A stretch of 64,000 bases of DNA from Bacillota bacterium (lineage in GTDB: Bacteria; Bacillota; Bacilli; Paenibacillales; NBRC-103111): NCBI GenBank assembly GCA_023388055.1, contig JAEWGW010000011.1:62001-126000 (forward strand). Reading direction: 5' to 3'. The translations under genes and the position numbers were made by a program. Below are positions 24,514 through 32,725 of this stretch, in pieces; position 1 is the first letter of the stretch, and each line of letters begins with the position of its first letter. Below the pieces are notes generated by a model. It ran no database searches. It was not told the DNA's origin and was given only the letters and a program-made list of their open reading frames with translations.

Positions 24514-25632
24514 ATGGTAGATCCCCGTTTAACACGGCTGGCCGAGGTGCTGGTCCAATATTCCGTAAGAGCCCAGAAGGGTGAAAATGTCCTGATCGAA
24601 GCCTTCAACATTGACAATCCGCTGGTCAAGGAACTGGTGAAGCAGGTGTACAAGGCAGGCGCCAATCCCTTCGTGAATCTGCGGGATCAGCAGGTCATCC
24701 GCCAGCTGGTGCTGGAGGGAACGGAGGAGCAGCTGAACACCATGGCCAAGGTGGATGACTTCCAGATGCAGCAGATGCAATGCTACATCGGCGTCCGCGG
24801 CAGCCTGAACATTACCGAAATGGCCGATGTGCCCGCCGACAAGCTGAAGCAATATAACGCCCTGTACCAGACTCCGGTTCATTTTGAAACCCGGGTGAAG
24901 AAAACCCGCTGGGTGGTGCTCCGTTACCCGACCGCTTCCATGGCCCAGCTGTCCAACATGAGCACAGAAGCCTTCGAAAACTTCTACTTCGATGTGTGCA
25001 CACTGGACTACGGTAAAATGAACGATGCAATGGATTCGCTTAAAGCGCTGATGGACCGCACCGACAAGGTCCGGATCACCGGCCCCGGCACGGAACTTAC
25101 CTTCTCCATCAAAGGAATCGGAGCCATCAAATGCGCAGGCGAAATGAACATTCCGGACGGTGAAGTGTATACCGCTCCTGTGCGGGACAGCATCAACGGT
25201 ACCCTGCAGTACAATGCGCCGACTCCGTACAACGGCTTTACCTTCGAGAATGTGCTCCTGGAGTTTAAGGACGGCAAAATTGTGAAGGCCACTGCCAATG
25301 ATACGGAACGCCTGAACGGCATTCTGGATACCGACGAAGGCGCCCGTTATGTGGGTGAATTCGCCATCGGCGTGAATCCGTACATCAAAACCCCGATGAA
25401 GGACATTCTGTTCGACGAAAAAATCGACGGAAGCTTCCACTTCACCCCAGGCAGATGTTATGACGAAGCTTATAATGGCAACCATTCCGCCATCCACTGG
25501 GATATGGTTTGTATCCAACGCCCGGAATACGGCGGCGGAGAAATCTGGTTTGATGACGTTCTGATCCGTAAGGACGGCCGTTTCGTCATTCCGGAGCTGG
25601 AAGTCCTGAACCCTGAAAACCTGATTTCGTAA
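24514..25632 (+). CDS. M29-family aminopeptidase (AmpS/PepS type)
   Basis: A 372-residue cytosolic metallo-aminopeptidase. I place the start at ATG 24514 because AAAGGATGG lies just before it and overlaps the alternative ATG at 24502. Family M29 landmarks include ENVLIEAFNIDNPLVKELVKQVYKAG at the N-terminus, VGEFAIGVNP with a metal Glu, and FHFTPGRCYDEAYNGNHSAIHWDMV, with the HxD pair completing the dinuclear site. The length is close to the usual 370-415. It trims N-terminal residues from peptides. Followed by a strong terminator. Confidence 0.92.
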   Translation: MVDPRLTRLAEVLVQYSVRAQKGENVLIEAFNIDNPLVKELVKQVYKAGANPFVNLRDQQVIRQLVLEGTEEQLNTMAKVDDFQMQQMQCYIGVRGSLNITEMADVPADKLKQYNALYQTPVHFETRVKKTRWVVLRYPTASMAQLSNMSTEAFENFYFDVCTLDYGKMNDAMDSLKALMDRTDKVRITGPGTELTFSIKGIGAIKCAGEMNIPDGEVYTAPVRDSINGTLQYNAPTPYNGFTFENVLLEFKDGKIVKATANDTERLNGILDTDEGARYVGEFAIGVNPYIKTPMKDILFDEKIDGSFHFTPGRCYDEAYNGNHSAIHWDMVCIQRPEYGGGEIWFDDVLIRKDGRFVIPELEVLNPENLIS

Positions 25633-25651
25633 TCAAACAGTTTTCTTAGAT

Positions 25652-25700
25652 AAAACGCCGCTTTCCAACCCCATATGCGGGAAGGAAAACGGCGTTTTTT
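25652..25700 (+). terminator. Terminator of aminopeptidase gene
   Basis: AAAACGCCG and CGGCGTTTT arms with an inner TTTCC/GGAA pairing and a terminal T6. Confidence 0.85.
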
Positions 25701-25828
25701 ACGGCTAAAAGGTAAAAGGGGAGGAGTAACGTGTGCAGATAGATTTTGGAGGAGCAAATAGGTTATCATTACAGCATAATCAGGTTTAGCGAAAGTAAAA
25801 TTCTGCCTGGGGCGAAAGGGTTGTTCTT

Positions 25829-26875
25829 ATGTCCATGGATTCCATTAAATTGACCTCTTATTCCACCAAAGGAGGCTGCGGCTGCAAAATTGGTCCCGGA
25901 GACCTGTCCCAGGTGATCCGTTCCCTGCCGGCTCCCCTGCCGGACCCGAATCTTCTGGTGGGCATCGATACCAGCGATGATGCTGGCGTGTACCGCCTGA
26001 CAGACGAGCTGGCGCTGGTGCAGACGGTGGATTTTTTTACGCCGATTGTGGATGATCCGTATTCCTTCGGGCAGGTGGCTGCCGCCAATGCCATCAGCGA
26101 TATCTACGCCATGGGCGGCAAACCGCTGACAGCGCTGAATATTGTGGCTTTCCCCATCAGCAAGCTGGACAAGCAGGTGTTGGCGGAGATCCTGCGGGGT
26201 GCCGGGGACAAAATGCGGGAGGCTGGAGTGACCCTGGTTGGCGGGCATTCCATCGATGATAATGAACCCAAATTTGGGCTGGCGGTAACGGGTCTGGTCC
26301 ATCCGGACAAGGTGCGCACCAATGCCGGAGCGAAACCGGGCGACTGTCTGATACTGACCAAACCCATCGGAGTGGGGATTCTGACCACCTCCATCAAGAA
26401 GGATCTGCTGTCTCCGGAGGAGATAACAAGGGTTACCCAGGTTATGGCAACACTCAACAAAAAAGCCGCCGAGATTATGGAGCCTTACCGGGTCCACGCC
26501 TGTACGGATGTGACGGGCTTCGGATTGTTGGGACATGCGCTGGAGATGGCCAAGGGCAGCGGCAACGGCATCCGCATCGAAGCCGACCGGGTTCCCGTCC
26601 TGCCAAGAGCCAGAGAGCTGGCAGAAGCCGGGTCAGTGCCCGGCGGCACACGCAATAATTTCAAGCATGTAGAGCCTTCGGTTATATTCCCCGAGGATAT
26701 GGACCAGATCGGGCGCTACATTCTATGCGACGCGGTTACCTCCGGCGGGCTCCTGATCGCCGTGGATGAGGCGGACAGTGCGGAGCTGTTGGAGAAGCTG
26801 GTGGCGGACGGAGTGGAAGCGCATTTGATCGGGCGGGTCACCGGAGAGCATCCCGGACAAATTCAGGTGGTGTAG
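25829..26875 (+). CDS. selD: Selenide, water dikinase
   Basis: A 348-residue enzyme making selenophosphate from selenide and ATP. The glycine-rich N-terminus GGCGCKIGP carries the catalytic Cys-x-x-Lys (C17, K20 in the E. coli sense); the position that is selenocysteine in some species is Cys here. LLVGIDTSDDAGVYRL, ALNIVAFPISKLDKQVL and VTGFGLLGHALEMAKGS are the PurM-like ATP-binding landmarks. It lies 13 bp from mnmH on the same strand, and no selA, selB or tRNA-Sec is in the window. This points to selenium use for tRNA modification. Confidence 0.95.
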   Translation: MSMDSIKLTSYSTKGGCGCKIGPGDLSQVIRSLPAPLPDPNLLVGIDTSDDAGVYRLTDELALVQTVDFFTPIVDDPYSFGQVAAANAISDIYAMGGKPLTALNIVAFPISKLDKQVLAEILRGAGDKMREAGVTLVGGHSIDDNEPKFGLAVTGLVHPDKVRTNAGAKPGDCLILTKPIGVGILTTSIKKDLLSPEEITRVTQVMATLNKKAAEIMEPYRVHACTDVTGFGLLGHALEMAKGSGNGIRIEADRVPVLPRARELAEAGSVPGGTRNNFKHVEPSVIFPEDMDQIGRYILCDAVTSGGLLIAVDEADSAELLEKLVADGVEAHLIGRVTGEHPGQIQVV

Positions 26876-26888
26876 AGGAGTGGCAGGT

Positions 26889-27923
26889 GTGTTTCAGGAC
26901 ATCGGTGTAGAAGATCTGCTTATCCGCAGGAAAAATGGAGACCTGATCACAGTGGACGTCCGGTCTCCGTCCGAATTCCGGGACGGCACTATCCCCGGGA
27001 GCATGAACATTCCTTTTTTCAACGATGAGGAGCGGGCGGAAATCGGCACCTTGTACACCCGGGTGAGTGTTCAGGCGGCCAAGGATCGGGGACTGGAGAT
27101 TGCCTCTGCCAAGCTTCCCGCTTTGGTGAAGGAGTTTCAGGGCATCGGCCGGGAAAAAGGGGTGTTCTGCTGGAGAGGGGGCATGCGCAGCCGTACGGTT
27201 TCCACCGTCTTGTCTCTGATGGGCATCCGCGTTTACCGGCTGGAAGGCGGCTACCGGGACTACCGCAGGTGGACGACGGCGCGTTTGGAGCAGATGGCCC
27301 AGCGGCCGTGGCCTTCATACGTTCTTCAAGGGAATACCGGCACAGGCAAAACTGCCATTCTTCAGGCTCTGCAGGCCGAAGGTTATCCGGTAGCGGACCT
27401 GGAGGGGATGGCGGGGCACCGCGGCTCTATTTTTGGAGGAGTCGGAATGCTGCCCCATAACCAAAAAACCTTCGACGCCTGCTTGGTGGAAAGGCTGGAA
27501 ATGTTGGAGCACTCCCCTTGGATTCTGCTGGAGGCTGAAAGCCGGAAGGTTGGCAAAATTACGTTACCGGAGTTTATGATGCGGAGCAAGGAGGAGGGCA
27601 GAACCATTCTGCTGGAGCTTCCCCTGGAGGTCCGGGCCAGACATATTGTGGCAGACTACCGGCCCGAGGTTCACGGGGAGGCGCTGCTGGCGGCCTACCG
27701 TTTCATTAAGGAGCGGATTCATACGCCCATAGCCAAGGACATTGAGAGTAAGTTGTTGTCCGGGTCCTATGAGGAGGCGGTGCTGCTGCTTCTGGAGTAT
27801 TATTATGATCCTCTGTACGCCCATTCCGAAGGAATGTACAAGGAGGAGCCCATGGTAGTTAAGGCTGCTACGGTAGAAGAGGCGCTGGACCGGGTCCGGG
27901 AGCTGCTGCCGCCAGTGAGTTAG
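26889..27923 (+). CDS. mnmH: tRNA 2-selenouridine synthase
   Basis: A 344-residue enzyme (SelU/YbbB) that replaces sulfur by selenium in the wobble 2-thiouridine of tRNA using selenophosphate from SelD. The rhodanese domain has the catalytic Cys at about 94 in VFCWRGGMRSRTV. A C-terminal P-loop reads QGNTGTGKTAILQAL, matching MnmH and not stand-alone rhodaneses. GAGGAG ends at 26880, so the GTG at 26889 (8-base spacing) is a better start than the GTG at 26880. Coupled to selD. Confidence 0.94.
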   Translation: MFQDIGVEDLLIRRKNGDLITVDVRSPSEFRDGTIPGSMNIPFFNDEERAEIGTLYTRVSVQAAKDRGLEIASAKLPALVKEFQGIGREKGVFCWRGGMRSRTVSTVLSLMGIRVYRLEGGYRDYRRWTTARLEQMAQRPWPSYVLQGNTGTGKTAILQALQAEGYPVADLEGMAGHRGSIFGGVGMLPHNQKTFDACLVERLEMLEHSPWILLEAESRKVGKITLPEFMMRSKEEGRTILLELPLEVRARHIVADYRPEVHGEALLAAYRFIKERIHTPIAKDIESKLLSGSYEEAVLLLLEYYYDPLYAHSEGMYKEEPMVVKAATVEEALDRVRELLPPVS

Positions 27924-28017
27924 GGGGAGATTGCGGACATCGTTCCATGAGCCGATAAGTCGTTACGGTCAGCGATGTAAGCGGGAGGGGAGCCGTGGCA
28001 GGCTGATGCTGCTATTC

Positions 28018-28203
28018 CTAACGGCGGTGAGAGCCGCTATTTGCCCAAAAAAGAGGGTGATGCGAAATCTAACGGAAGCAGGAGACGCTAATGAGTGAAA
28101 AAGAAGCCTACGGCGGGCCAAAAGGTCCGAATAAAGGCTGTGGCCGCCGTTAGATTTTTTGGAGGGGCTTTTTTGCGGGAATAAGGGCTTTCCCCGCCGT
28201 TAG
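28018..28203. repeat. 50-bp-phased inverted repeat array (locus d)
   Basis: Direct units CTAACGG start at 28018 and 28069 (51 bp apart), each followed by an AGCCGCTATT or AGACGCTAAT half. Inverted units ending CCGCCGTTAG finish at 28153 and 28203 (50 bp). It fills the gap between the convergent mnmH and the unknown gene at 28255, with no gene in it. Confidence 0.82.
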
Positions 28204-28254
28204 AATATGTTGGGACATATCGGCCCAATTCTGGGGCCTGCTTGTAAACACGTC

Positions 28255-28857
28255 CTAGAACCGGAAGCCGCTTCCAGCGAGCCACGTGAAGCCCAATCCC
28301 GTCAGCCTGTTCAAGGCGTCCAGCTCTGCCGGGTCAACGCAGACGATCAGGGCATCAGGTCCACCCAAGGCGGCATAGGCAAATTGGCGCGGGCCTGCTG
28401 ATTCCCGGAGTTTATCGGCAGCTCTGAGGAGAAGTGCCGGGTCAAGCTTGTTTCCGGACTGAAGGAGCTCCCATTCACAGGTTTGTGTGTCCAGCGTGAA
28501 CCGGAGCAGCACGTTCTCCCCGGAGGGAAGGGCCTGAACATCAGCAACTGGCAGTACCGACCCGGAGGCTTCGGCCACCCCAGCCAGCCGCATAAGGGCG
28601 TGCACATAATCCTCCGTCTGCCGGATGCTGTCCCGGTGAACATGCCAGATCCGCTCCGACACAGGCTTTCCATCCCCGGCGGTACCGCCCAAGGCGATCA
28701 GAAGCAGCAGATACGGCTTCTCCATGTACGCCTCCTTGCGGAATTTCACCAGCTCCTGCTCCCGGATTTCCGGACGGGGGCGGAAGCCCAATAGAGCCAG
28801 CTTTTTCAGCTGGACGGCAGGGTCTAACGGGTCTTTCTTACGGAACCAACCTAGCAT
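28255..28857 (-). CDS. Conserved-looking protein of unknown function (200 aa)
   Basis: A 200-residue cytosolic protein with ATG at 28857 behind GGGAGGCGG. It starts MLGWFRKKDPLDPAVQLKKLALLG, then alternates amphipathic helices and strands (LLLLIALGG, VLLRFTLDTQTCEWELLQSG, ALIVCVDPAELDALNRLTGLGF). No motif or membrane segment is recognised. It sits 36 bp upstream of, and on the same strand as, the end of the diguanylate cyclase gene, so it could be the second gene of that transcript. Confidence 0.7.
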   Translation of the reverse strand: MLGWFRKKDPLDPAVQLKKLALLGFRPRPEIREQELVKFRKEAYMEKPYLLLLIALGGTAGDGKPVSERIWHVHRDSIRQTEDYVHALMRLAGVAEASGSVLPVADVQALPSGENVLLRFTLDTQTCEWELLQSGNKLDPALLLRAADKLRESAGPRQFAYAALGGPDALIVCVDPAELDALNRLTGLGFTWLAGSGFRF

Positions 28858-28893
28858 TTTCGTTACCGCCTCCCATCGAAGCTAAGGCATGGA

Positions 28894-30063
28894 TTATCCG
28901 ACGTGGCTGCCGGCATTAAGCTGCTTTTGCTTCATATACTTGCAGACCTTGTTCTTGCCTGAGGTTTTGGCCTGGTACATGGCTTCATCCGCCTGCTTCA
29001 CCAGGGCATCCGGAGAAATCCCCTTCTTCGCCTTGCTGTAGCCGACGCTAACCGTAACCCCGGCTTCCGCTTCAATCCGCTTGCGGATCAGCTCCGCCAA
29101 TTCGCCCGGATGGACCTCCGGGTCCGTCACCAGCACCACCATTTCCTCGCCGCCAAGACGTCCCGCCACTCCGATTTCCTCCACACATTCCCGAAGGATC
29201 GAGGCCACCTTTTTCAGCGCTTCATCACCCTTGTCATGGCCTTGTGTATCATTCAGCTTCTTGAAATTGTCAATATCTGCAAAAATAACAGTGACCGGCA
29301 CTTCATGGGACAGATACTGCTTCAGCCGGTTCATAAAATACAGCCGGTTATACAGCCCGGTGAGGGCATCCGTAATGGATTTGGTATACACCGCCTGAAG
29401 CAGCTCCACCACCCGTTCGAACACGATGAGAAACAGTGTCATATAATACAATACAAGGAATATGCTGCCTGCTGCAGCGACAGCCGGATAAGCACTGCCT
29501 GTAATAAACACATCCGCCAGATGGATCAATTGGTAGATGAAATAAAAGGACAAACTCAGCTGATACCGGTTCCACTGGCCGACCCAGGGGGAAATCCACT
29601 GGTGGCACAAGAAGAGCATCAAAAACATATACAGCTCAATACCCAGATTCTGCAGCAGCACTACCTGTCCCGGATTACCCTCGAATCCGTCCACCAGGAA
29701 GTACATCAAGGAAAGCAGCACGGCAACAGCGACAGCTGACCAAGTCAGAATATGCTGCCGGGTCCGCGAGGAATTGTACATTTGGTAGATGCCCAGGTTC
29801 AGGAAGATAAAGGAAACCGCCTTCAACAGAATCGTGGCGTAGCCCGTCCAATTGCCTGTACCCGGAGCGTCGGTTCCAGCCGAGATGATGAGAATATGCT
29901 GAACCATCACCACCAGAATCGATAAAGACAGCGAGAAATAAGCCTTCTTCCGCCGGCTCACAAACAGCCTGAACGTCATCACCAGCATCAGCAGAAGGAT
30001 CACCAGTATAATCGTGGAAAAATAAACGGGACGCATCGGTCCGCACAAAAGCTCGTACAGCAT
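28894..30063 (-). CDS. Membrane diguanylate cyclase (GGDEF domain)
   Basis: A 389-residue protein. AAGGGAG eight bases upstream favours the ATG at 30063 over the ATG two codons earlier. The N-terminal half (about 1-210) has six or seven membrane segments, likely a sensor. The C-terminal GGDEF domain (ITDALTGLYNRLYFMNRLKQ, FADIDNFKKLNDTQGHDKGDEAL, RLGGEEMVVLV) should make c-di-GMP from GTP. The signature is GGEEM, with Met for the usual Phe, and the metal and substrate residues are kept. No RxxD inhibitory site precedes it. A TATAAT on this strand at 30097-30092 is a likely -10. Confidence 0.9.
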   Translation of the reverse strand: MLYELLCGPMRPVYFSTIILVILLLMLVMTFRLFVSRRKKAYFSLSLSILVVMVQHILIISAGTDAPGTGNWTGYATILLKAVSFIFLNLGIYQMYNSSRTRQHILTWSAVAVAVLLSLMYFLVDGFEGNPGQVVLLQNLGIELYMFLMLFLCHQWISPWVGQWNRYQLSLSFYFIYQLIHLADVFITGSAYPAVAAAGSIFLVLYYMTLFLIVFERVVELLQAVYTKSITDALTGLYNRLYFMNRLKQYLSHEVPVTVIFADIDNFKKLNDTQGHDKGDEALKKVASILRECVEEIGVAGRLGGEEMVVLVTDPEVHPGELAELIRKRIEAEAGVTVSVGYSKAKKGISPDALVKQADEAMYQAKTSGKNKVCKYMKQKQLNAGSHVG

Positions 30064-30194
30064 GTCCATTCTCCCTTCAACCCATTCTTTCATTATACCA
30101 AAAACTTTGTCGGTGTGTTCTCTTTTCAATTGCTGCCGGCAAGCGCTACAATAGGGATGAAACGGGATTTTTTTGCACCATGAAGGAGGAAATC

Positions 30195-31382
30195 ATGAAA
30201 ATCTTGCAGGCGCTGTTTTTTCCGCCGGAACAGCCTGGTGGGGTATCGTCCATGGTGCCGTATATCCAGGAGCGGTTTATTAAGAAGGGCTGGGATATGG
30301 AGCTGTTTTCCCTGCCCAAGCGCATACGCAGCAAAGGAACCGAGGATGTAGAGTTCCACACCTTTGACTGGAAGCAGTATGCCGGCAATCCGATTATCGA
30401 TAAATATATTCAAACCTATAAGGATTACATATGGTGGACCAAGCTGCGCCTGAAGGGCTCCTATGACCTGATCCATGCCCATCATCCCATTGCGGCGCTG
30501 GCCATGAAGCGGATTTTCCCCGATACTCCTGTGATGATCACCATCCACTCCAGCTATGAGAAGGAGCTGATGTTAAACGGGCGCATTCAGGAGGGTGGGC
30601 CGGAGGAGAAGTTCCTGACGTCGATTTATGGAGAGCTAGAATACAGCCTGGACCGTATCATAACCGCTTCCCACGCATTCCGCATGTATCTCGGGAACTA
30701 TATGGAGGATTGCAGCCAGGTTGAAGTGATTCCGAACGGCTTCGACCAGCGGCGCTTCCGTCCTTATTCCCATGAAAATGCGGTGACCCAGCTGATTTCC
30801 GTCTGCCGTCTTGTCCCGGCCAAGGGGCTGGATACCCTTCTTGAGGCTTGTGCCCGCTTGAAAAAGAAGGGTGTCCCCTTCGTGCTGCACCTGATCGGAG
30901 ACGGTCCGATCCGGGAGGAATTGGAGCAGATGGCGGTGGATTTGGGCATTTATGAGGATACCATTTTTTACGGCTATATGCTGCATCCCGAGGAATTCAT
31001 GCCTTTCTTTGATATCTTCGTCCTGCCTTCCCGGGCGGAGGCCTTCGGGTCCGTATTCGCGGAAGCGGCTCTGTGTCTGTTGGCCCTGGTGGGGACTCAG
31101 GTTGGGGGCATCCCGGAGCAGATCGAGGACGGGCGCAATGGCCTGCTGGTCCCGTCAGGGGATTCCGAGGCTCTGGCAGCCGCTCTGGAAACCCTGATCG
31201 AGGATCCGGGCTACCGCTACGAGCTGGCCCGCGCCGCATGGGAAAAGGCCAAAAAATCCTACTCGCTTACCCGGGTGATCCAGCAGCTGGCGACGGTGTA
31301 CCGGAGCTTCGGAACTGCAGCCGCCGACGGTGCGGAGGAGTTCGAGGGTGAGGGTGAAAACGAAGGAGGCGGCGGAGTGTGA
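30195..31382 (+). CDS. Family 4 glycosyltransferase
   Basis: A 395-residue GT-B fold glycosyltransferase. The ATG at 30195 is chosen for AAGGAGG seven bases upstream. The N-terminal acceptor half contains HAHHPIAALAMKRIFP. The C-terminal nucleotide-sugar half has VIPNGFD, SVCRLVPAKGLDTLLEA, LIGDGPIREEL and EAFGSVFAEA (the EX7E motif), all typical of GT4. The C-terminus is a Glu/Gly-rich tail. No signal peptide. The sugar and acceptor are unknown. Its stop overlaps the GTG start of the next gene (GTGA), an unusual coupling to a DNA-end-processing gene. Confidence 0.88.
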   Translation: MKILQALFFPPEQPGGVSSMVPYIQERFIKKGWDMELFSLPKRIRSKGTEDVEFHTFDWKQYAGNPIIDKYIQTYKDYIWWTKLRLKGSYDLIHAHHPIAALAMKRIFPDTPVMITIHSSYEKELMLNGRIQEGGPEEKFLTSIYGELEYSLDRIITASHAFRMYLGNYMEDCSQVEVIPNGFDQRRFRPYSHENAVTQLISVCRLVPAKGLDTLLEACARLKKKGVPFVLHLIGDGPIREELEQMAVDLGIYEDTIFYGYMLHPEEFMPFFDIFVLPSRAEAFGSVFAEAALCLLALVGTQVGGIPEQIEDGRNGLLVPSGDSEALAAALETLIEDPGYRYELARAAWEKAKKSYSLTRVIQQLATVYRSFGTAAADGAEEFEGEGENEGGGGV

Positions 31383-32725
31383 TTCCGTTCCGGTTTATTC
31401 ATGCCGCCGATCTTCATCTGGACAGCCCCTTCGCGGGACTGTCCGGCGTGCCGGAGGCGGTGCGGCTGCTGCTGCGTGGCTCCACCTTCGCTGCGCTGGA
31501 TAGCCTCACGGAGCTGGCAATCCGGGAGAAGGCGGATTTTGTGCTGATTGCAGGAGATGTTTATGATTCGGCAGACCGGTCGCTCAGGGCGCAGCTCCGG
31601 TTTCAATATGCAATGAAACGGCTGGCGGAGAACGGGATCTCCGCTTTTGTCGTTCATGGGAACCACGATCCGCTGGACGGCCGGGAAGCGAAGCTGGGCT
31701 GGCCGTCAGGCGTACATATGTTTCAGCCGGGAGAGGTGGAGCGTGTTCCTGTGGTTTTGGAGGGGCGCGGCCATGTGGCGGATATTCAGGGGATTTCGTA
31801 CCCGACGGCGGCGGTGCGGGAGAATTATGCACAGCGCTTCGGAGGGGGGACAGGCGGTGTGTACCAGATCGGGCTGCTGCATGCCAATGTGGACGGTTCG
31901 CCGGAGCATGCGGATTATGCCCCGTGTTCGTTAAAGGAGCTGGCGGCGGCCGGTTTGGACTATTGGGCTTTGGGCCACGTCCATACCCGCAGGGTGCTGT
32001 CGGAGAAGCCTTGGGTGGTCTATCCGGGCAACATCCAGGGCAGGAGCGTCCGCGAGCAGTCGGCCAAGGGCTGTTATGTGGTGGAGGTGGACGGAACCGG
32101 GGCTGCGGAGCTGCGGTTCCATGCGTTGGATGCGGTTCGTTGGTTGGCCCGTGAGGTGTCCATTGCGGATTGTTCTACGGAGCAAGAGCTGAGGGAAGCG
32201 CTGGAGCAGGCAATGGAGGGGGCCCGCACGGAAGCGGAGGGGCGGCCTGCCGTGCTGAGGCTTGTCCTGACTGGCAGAGGGCGGCTTCACGGCAAGCTCC
32301 AGGGCGGATACGCCCGGGATTTGGCGGAGGAGCTGCGGCGGGCCGAGCTGGAGCGTTGGGAGCTGCTGGAGGAGGAAACGGGCGCAGGAGAAGGAATGCT
32401 GCTGGTTTGGCTGGAAAAGCTGTCCGTTCGGACAGGCGTGGCGGCTGACCGGGAGGCTCTGCTGCAATCCGAAGGGTTCCTGGGTGAGCTCCTTCGGTCG
32501 GCCGCTGAACTGGAGAGTGAGCCTCAGGCTTTGAAGGGATTCGCCGGAGAATGCCTGGAGCCGCTGTTGGGCCATCACCGGGCTGGTCCGCTCCTGCGCA
32601 AAACAGGATTGACGGCGGAGGGAGCTGCTGAGGCGGGAATAGAGGCGGAATTCGCGTCCGAACTGCTAAAGCAGGCTTCGGAATGGCTGTTGGACCATCT
32701 GCTGGATGAAGAGGAGGGAGCGTAG
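31379..32725 (+). CDS. yhaO: SbcD-like DNA exonuclease, YhaO
   Basis: A 448-residue Mre11/SbcD-type metallophosphoesterase. HAADLHLDSP (D11, H13), VLIAGDVYDSADRS, VVHGNHDPLD, IGLLHANVDG and WALGHVHTR provide the five phosphoesterase motifs with the two-metal ligands. The C-terminal half is divergent, as in B. subtilis YhaO. It is expected to act with the YhaN ATPase made from the next gene, which starts right after its stop, processing DNA ends in the manner of SbcCD/Rad50-Mre11. The GTG start at 31379 overlaps the stop of the glycosyltransferase gene. Confidence 0.9.
   Translation: MIPFRFIHAADLHLDSPFAGLSGVPEAVRLLLRGSTFAALDSLTELAIREKADFVLIAGDVYDSADRSLRAQLRFQYAMKRLAENGISAFVVHGNHDPLDGREAKLGWPSGVHMFQPGEVERVPVVLEGRGHVADIQGISYPTAAVRENYAQRFGGGTGGVYQIGLLHANVDGSPEHADYAPCSLKELAAAGLDYWALGHVHTRRVLSEKPWVVYPGNIQGRSVREQSAKGCYVVEVDGTGAAELRFHALDAVRWLAREVSIADCSTEQELREALEQAMEGARTEAEGRPAVLRLVLTGRGRLHGKLQGGYARDLAEELRRAELERWELLEEETGAGEGMLLVWLEKLSVRTGVAADREALLQSEGFLGELLRSAAELESEPQALKGFAGECLEPLLGHHRAGPLLRKTGLTAEGAAEAGIEAEFASELLKQASEWLLDHLLDEEEGA

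Noticed and set aside
23742..24665. 307-codon reverse-strand frame over the HTH regulator
   Set aside because: It covers the regulator gene in antisense and shows no recognisable domain.
25870..25890. Selenocysteine codon in selD
   Set aside because: The catalytic position is an ordinary TGC cysteine codon, and no UGA interrupts the frame.
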